Positions 58,474 through 64,000 of a stretch of DNA of 64,000 nt are shown here, piece after piece. The DNA comes from Rhizodiscina lignyota. Taxonomy: Eukaryota > Ascomycota > Dothideomycetes > Aulographales > Rhizodiscinaceae. Location: NCBI GenBank assembly GCA_010015805.1, contig ML978132.1, positions 1-64,000 on the forward strand, given 5' to 3'. Below the pieces are notes generated by a model that made no database searches, was not told where the DNA came from, and saw only the letters and a list, made by a program, of their open reading frames with translations. Made by a program: the position numbers and the translations under genes. Every line of letters starts with the position of its first letter. The stretch's first letter is position 1.

Positions 58474-60654
58474 TCATGCATTGAGATTCAACGGGCTCGT
58501 GCACGTCTACGAAAGCATGTTAGCAGACTTGTTCGCAGCTAGCGGGTATCATATATAGAAGGAGAGGAACACTTACAAAAGCATTGAGCTGCGGATTCTC
58601 AAAAGCATTAATCATGCCCTGAACCGCCGCATATGCACCCAAACCAGCTGTCGCCAGCGCACCACCCAAATAGATGACGTTCCAAGCATTCATATACCAC
58701 GGACCTGCCATGAAGCCCCTTGCCCACCTCCTGAGTCCTGAATCATGCCTTACCACTCTTCCAGTAGCAGGATCGAATCCCTCACCCTGCTCAGCCTGAA
58801 TGGCATCTCTTTGCATGAAATAGCCCAGCGCCAAGAGCGGTGGGAAGCTGTAGCAGAACTGGATGATGCAGAACGCGGCAACAACGCTGACCAGTCCGAA
58901 AAAGTCGGGAATAGCAGCCGCGACGACAAATGCGATGCTCCAGTATATTGGCACGATGATGGCCCAAAGAATCTTGCCGGACTTGGTAGTGAGCGGAGGA
59001 CATTTGAAAAGGTCCATCAAGATATTGTTGTATAGTACTTTAATACCAATGTTACCGTAGAGGCCTGCAGCAATGATGCCAGAGATGACGGCGAGAATGT
59101 TGCCGGCTGTCTGCCAGCCATAAGGAGAAACGCCCTGGTAAGAGATTTGGTATGCGTATCTGTGGAACAAATCTTAGCGGAGTCTTCCGGTTTCCGGCCC
59201 CCTGGGTTCTGTGGTTGCCAAGAAAAAGAGAGAAGGGGGGGGGGGGGGGGGGGGGGTTGACACTTACTGTCCCTGCCAGAAGTACACGTAGCAACCGTAC
59301 ACCATGTAGCATGTGTAGATGAAGGCCTGCGCTAACCACATTGATTTAAGAAAGTCCCGTGGCCTTCGCATCTCCGCCATGAATTCGACGAACAGCTGTG
59401 CTCCTCCATATGCGTACACGCCCTGCATAAGCCCATTGATCGAGCCGATCAAGCTGTTCGGATTCGGGAGGCTGTTGTAGTGGACGATGGGTGGATAGTT
59501 GCCGTTCTTGTCAGGCGTAATGGTGTCGGGGTTTGTTGAAGCACCAGCGCTGCCCAGCACGGCGATGGAAAAGTTTGGCGGCGAATGAGCGATGACGCCT
59601 GTCCAGGAACACTCGTGTCAGATAGTCGAAGGCTATACGTGTAAAGTAGAACATACCCATGCTGATGAACATGATCAGTAGGTTTATGAAGACTGCAGCG
59701 TTCGCGAGCCATCCATATTTCTGCAGCGTGCGGACCTGACCAATTCCAAATCTAAAATACATGGAGCAGATTAGTACAGCTCCAGGGCCTACGTTTAGAC
59801 TACAGGATAACATACCCAACAATGGCCCAGATCAAACAGCAGACAGTGTAGCAGAGTTTGAATTTGGATACTTGGGAGATGGCCTGGCCGTTGCTGATGA
59901 TAATCAAGCCAACGTTGCAAAGAAGCTGGATCGACTGCAGAATGTTGACACCGTAACGGAAGACAGGGCCGTATACGCGGAATGCGATATCGCCATAGTT
60001 CTTCATGGGGAATTCATACGAGTCTAGGCCCAAGTACATCTTCCACAGAAGGTAACCGGAGCTGTAACTGTGAGCATGGAGTACAATAGGCTCGAACACG
60101 TATTTGACTTACTAGCCAGCCGTCGCGCCGAAAACCGTGAATAGAGCAATACCAGGGCCCCATCCGAGCGTGCCCAAGGAGAAGCCGATACCGAATGGAC
60201 CTAGGATATCGGTGGTGATAAGGTAGAAGCACGCGGACCATGTCGCAGTCCTCAGAGCGCGAGAAGCATTCTTCCATTCCTCGTCTGAGATGTGTGCCCG
60301 TGTGCTAGCGTTCGCAAAATTTGCGTTAGCGGAGCTTCGGTGCTCTTCATCGCTCAGTCCAGCGGGCGCTGTCGGTGTCTTTCCCTGCACGCCAGATCCG
60401 CTCTTCGCGGGAAAGATGAGCTGCAAAATGTTCGTCTTTCCGCGGTCGGGATCATTACGATCAATTTCTTCTTCCTCGGCGCGAGTCCGCAAAGCGTAGT
60501 AGTGATACTCCTCAAATGTGACGCTCGAGTCGTGGAGTAGACGTTGCTGAGGCTTGATGTAGGCCTCTACCACTTGGGCATCCTTCTCGTTTTCTGGAGA
60601 GGGCAAGCGGGGATCAAGCCCTTCACCTTTCAATTCACCTATTGGGACTGACAT
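58474..60654 (-). CDS. AAAP-family amino-acid transporter
   Basis: Six exons: 60113-60654, 59816-60067, 59657-59751, 59268-59598, 58577-59159 and 58474-58506; 611 residues. A 150-residue hydrophilic cytosolic N-terminus (Asp/Glu/Arg-rich) leads into about eleven hydrophobic segments. Family-like blocks: TTDILGPFGIGFSLGTLGWGPG, YGDIAFRVYG, LIIISNGQAISQ, then MQGVYAYGGAQLFVEFMAEMRRPRDF and PLLALGYFMQRDAI. It belongs to the transmembrane amino-acid transporter (Aa_trans) superfamily; fungal members of this branch are proton-coupled plasma-membrane neutral amino-acid permeases. Substrate not deducible. Exon 4 starts at the second of two AG sites, chosen because it restores the family sequence after ISMG. 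The intron 59160-59267 is on the other side of a 22-G run. Confidence 0.86.
59235..59256. repeat. Homopolymer G22 within a transporter intron
   Basis: 22 consecutive G on plus (C on the sense strand), just after the donor of the fourth intron of the AAAP transporter gene. It is probably length-variable and error-prone in sequencing. Confidence 0.95.
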
Positions 60655-62854
60655 TGTGGTACTGCTGCAAAATCCACACCAAAGTTGTACTCAAGGACGC
60701 ACAAAGTCAAACAAGAAACGTGAAGGCTTGAGAAACCAAGGCGGGTGATTATGGATATATCTTTCGATCTGCTCTCACACACCTACTGCGATGTGGAATT
60801 CCATATTTAGGTAAAGGTCGTTTTGGGAAGGTGATGAGATGCGACAAATGCAATACATGACCTGCTTTGCCCTCATGCCACCCTCCAAAGGCGAGTAGGA
60901 ACGGTCGCCCGCCAGTCTGGCTCGAATCTTATCGTGCCATTACGACTTACCTGCCCAGACTGTCTGGCGTCTGGTGGTCTCGATTACTATTTGCGATTCG
61001 AGGCTCACTAGTCCCTATCTCTATCCTTGTGAGAGTCGTGGCCCGTGGATTTAGAGTGGAACAGTCAATATCTCCTTGGCGGGCTGATCAGGCATGGATA
61101 GTAGGCTTCACTTTGCTGCTGTAACGCCACTCTGATCTGAGAGGTATACCTCATAAGAGATGCTGTGAGACGCAGCGGACGGTCCAATGAAGCTAGCGGA
61201 GCAAATGGCAGGCCATTGTTGACTTGATTCCCCTGGGTGATGTTGATGTTGCATATCCTCATGGATGCGCCAACCAGAGCTTATCAGCGACAAGCCTTCC
61301 GCTATCCTGCAGGCGCGGCAGATGTGATCGATCAGGATTCGCCTTCCTGGTACCGCTTGTGAAGGTTGATCTAATTAGCATAGTACACGCGCAAGCCACG
61401 GCCTAAGGAAATTATAATCATTCCCGAATCTCAAAAACCGCCACCTCTTGATCAAATGCCTCAGATAGCCGTCGCACGCTGAGCTTGCCTGGTCTCGGGA
61501 GCCGTACACAGAAGCGAGAGGCCGCGAATGCATGTCGCTGCAATTGGGAGGCCTTCCGAAAATAGAATACCAGATAGCCTTTTGTTCTCCGCATTCTTTC
61601 TCCGCATCCATTAATTGGTCTGACAATTCCACCTTCCCACGGGAAGAATACTATCCAGTCTGACGTTTGATGCGAAGGAATGCTTTGGTGATACAAGCAA
61701 GGTGTCTCAAGTCCGCTGTGGTCATGCCAAAGTCTGATAAGACGCCTCATCTTACACGACAGACAGAATACCAACTGGCTGGACGTTCGAGAGCACTGTC
61801 CGCCGTTATCTCTATCTTTGGCGAATGCTCGAACGAACACGCAGACAGCAACGGACAATTCCGGTAAGAGCAAAACAGAGATGGTTGACGGAGCGTCCAG
61901 TCTTTTCCAATCGCGTGCGATCTAGGTCATCCTAAGACGGAAGGTGTCAAGTAGGGACGCTTCACAAAGCGCCAAGTAGCGCAGTAAGAAAGGAATTTGA
62001 TTTATCAACAGGACCCTAACAAGCGGGAGCATTTCCACTGGATAGTGGAAGGAGCTAAAGGGTGAGGAATCAGTGAAGAAATATTCCAAGGCGATGGACT
62101 CACTTATACCTTGTGAATCGCGTGCAACATGCTGCTTAGGTAGGCAGGCAGCCCGTAGCAGGTCGGATGGGAAACCGTAAGCACCGGTTTCCAGTCACTC
62201 GCGCCACTAGATAGTTGAGCTGCCATTTGCCAGTTTGACAACAATGAAGACATAAACCCCATTGGGTAACGAACAGCATCAATGCGCGAAAATATTAATT
62301 TTACAGGTAAGAGAGCAAGTGCTCCTTTTATGGTTGAAAAACAGCCACTCTCAGTCCTCCGTAATCAGACCGACAGCGGGTCCTCAGGCCAGATGGAGTA
62401 ACGACGTCGTAACCGACTCGGACGAGAAAGCCTCAGAAATATCCTATCTATGACTCAATCCAGTAATGTCTCTAGGCAAGTGGGCGACAAAAAAGCTGAG
62501 CCATGGCTACAATATGTCGAACCGTGACGATGCATATACTCTTTATTTTATATAGATTATATTCACTAAGTCCAAGTTTTTTAGATAAATACTGTCTAGT
62601 GTATATTTAATCGGACTTTCAGAGATGCTCTCACTGGTGTAGAAGAAGATATCTCATATCTACTGCACGCATTCAAATTCACGACTCCACGAGACTCAAG
62701 TATTGTCACTTTTCTCATATCGAAGTCTAGTTCGTAAGCTACTTGCTCTCTAGAGTCGTGTGAATGAAGTCTAAGAAATGCAATCAGTGAATCATGCAGC
62801 TCATGAAAATCCGTCTTTTGGTTCCAATTCATCAAAAGATCGCATTCCGAAGAT
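60655..62854. other. Gene-poor interval, 2.2 kb
   Basis: It lies between the transporter start (minus) and the stop of the DUF89 gene (minus). Frames up to 150 codons occur on minus around 61,400-61,870 but lack protein-like composition or motifs. AT-rich around 62,500-62,600. No transposon, tRNA or other RNA gene recognised. Confidence 0.4.
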
Positions 62855-64000
62855 CTAAGAAACCCCATCACTAAACTCGACAACTGCCCATTTCCCAGTC
62901 CAAGCCCACTTCCTCGCTCCACTATCACCGCCGCCTCCCTCCATTGCTCGAAGCTCCTCGTCCCTTCCCTCAGGCAAGCCAACGACGACATCGCCTTTAC
63001 AAGTTCGCAACGCCAACACACGCAATCCAGATGAACCGCCAAGCGGGCCAAGCGCTTGCGAGAATGGGGTCGTGGCGGGCCACATTGCCTATCCAAAGCT
63101 GATTAGCACATATCCCCCGCTATTGTTCTTTTAAGAAGATGACTTACGTCGCCAGTCAGCTTCCTGTAGTTCAAATCTCCTTTGAAGATTGCCAATTCGC
63201 TCTTCTTCAGGTCGTCCCACAGATCCGGCGCACTCGTTGGTAGACGCCAGAAGCTTCCACCCTCCGTCCAGAAGGTGTTGGGTCTCAACACCAGTTGGCC
63301 TTCGGCATGAAAGGTACTCCATTGCTGGAATAAGAATTTCACATTATCGACTTCCTGATCAGACAGAGGCTTAGGCGTTCTTTCGGCATGCTTATCATCG
63401 TCCGAGAGCGAGGTGTAGAACGTTTGCGGATCCGCTAGAGCATTCAACAGTGCGCTGAAATCCGCTGGCACAACGTCCGACACAAACCATGGTATCGTCT
63501 TCGGGTGCAGCACAATGGTTGTGGCAAGACCGGAGGTCAGGAGATACCCGGCAAGAATGAGGTCGACGAAAAGCTCGAAGCCGGCATTGTCCAGGACGAA
63601 ATCAACTCTTCTCTCCGGCTTGCCCTCCTTTTGCAATTCCCGCAACGCTGCGAATGCAGCTGGTAGGTCGTTGACGAGTATATTCTTCTCTGATGCCTTC
63701 CTAGCCTCTGCGCCTTGTAGCTTCTGAAAGTCAACGTATGACAGGTTCGTGAGCAGCGATAAATCGGTCGCATTGCCCCAAAGACAGATCTCGCACATCT
63801 CAATGAAGAGCAGTTTCTCCGCAGCCTCGACCTCGTCTGCAGACTTGGATTCTGACGGAGGCGCAGTCTTGTCCTTCTCTATTTGTGCGACAATGTCTTT
63901 ATATTTCGCGGCAAGTTCAAGGATGGCGGGACGTGAGGAGCGTATGGAGGCGGTCTTTTGGCGTGCGAAGATGTCGTATGTCTTCCAGTGCTTGGAGAGG
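62855..64000 (-). CDS. DUF89 / ARMT1-like damage-control phosphatase (5' end outside window)
   Basis: Two visible exons, 63148 to the window edge (open to 64000) and 62855-63088; about 360 residues of the C-terminal part. The frame stays open to the edge, reading LSKHWKTYDIFARQKT there, so the start lies beyond. The DUF89 active-site segment is present: DFVLDNAGFELFVDLILAGYLL with its Asp-Asn pair, then LHPKTIPWFVSDV with the Lys, and late GGGGDSGARKWAWTGKW. The intron (GTAAGT ... CTAATCAG...GGATAG) must use the second AG, because the first leaves an in-frame stop. Metal-dependent phosphatases of this family remove damaged phospho-metabolites (e.g. fructose-1-phosphate); human ARMT1 was also reported as a protein carboxyl methyltransferase. 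Metabolite phosphatase is the safer call. Confidence 0.85.

Noticed and set aside
61418-61873. 151-codon minus frame
   Set aside because: Cys/Arg/Ser-rich, no motif, and no splice-compatible neighbours.
62596-63096. 166-codon minus frame overlapping the DUF89 last exon
   Set aside because: It is a shadow of the DUF89 exon in another frame; the DUF89 frame joins in phase to the upstream exon with family motifs.

Overview
This window is nuclear DNA from a filamentous ascomycete (Pezizomycotina, probably Dothideomycetes). The genes are compact and carry many short introns of about 45-70 nt, with GTAAGT/GTATGT-type donors, CTAAC/CTGAC-like branch sites and no polycistronic layout. The families present are typically fungal: EPL1, a Zn2Cys6 activator, a HET-domain protein, a YDR124W-like (DUF2841) protein, LYS1 saccharopine dehydrogenase and a type II dehydroquinase. 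All exon structures were joined by hand from splice signals, reading phase and family motifs. Internal phases add up for every model, but there is no transcript evidence.

Layout. 0.6-7 kb: a BAHD/trichothecene-acetyltransferase-like enzyme, the spliceosomal cyclophilin CWC27, and an MBOAT lysophospholipid acyltransferase (ALE1-like, 8 exons). 8-17.7 kb: a conserved orphan, NuA4 subunit EPL1, a SET ribosomal-lysine methyltransferase (RKM4/SETD6-like) divergent from LYS1, and an alpha/beta hydrolase. 18-25.4 kb: a Zn2Cys6 transcription factor divergent from a 1,072-residue fusion of two 3-hydroxyisobutyrate-dehydrogenase-like domains and an OtnK sugar-acid kinase. 26-30.5 kb: an HSL-family esterase, the 25-residue ribosomal protein eL41 (split gene) and an FHA-domain protein kinase. 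32-38 kb: a DUF2841 protein with a long Gln-Ala repeat, then 3.3 kb of weak coding content. 38-48 kb: a full-length ABCC (YCF1-like) transporter with 10 exons, minisatellites, and a UBA-domain protein with a degenerate ubiquitin-protease-like body. 49-52.3 kb: CBF5 pseudouridine synthase and KAE1. 53-60.7 kb: a HET-domain protein, a Gfo/Idh/MocA oxidoreductase divergent from a type II dehydroquinase, and an AAAP amino-acid transporter. The right edge cuts a DUF89/ARMT1-like gene.

Most genes are housekeeping: splicing, NuA4 chromatin, H/ACA pseudouridylation, t6A tRNA modification, lysine synthesis and phospholipid remodelling. Two groups look like accessory metabolism. One is the divergent regulator plus dehydrogenase-kinase fusion (four-carbon sugar acids, by homology to LtnD/OtnK). 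The other is the oxidoreductase/dehydroquinase/transporter group (possible quinate-shikimate catabolism). The most unusual single item is the fusion protein: its second dehydrogenase copy has lost the catalytic lysine, and it lacks the class II aldolase tail that I associate with the long plant version.

I saw no transposon, CRISPR array, rRNA or convincing tRNA.
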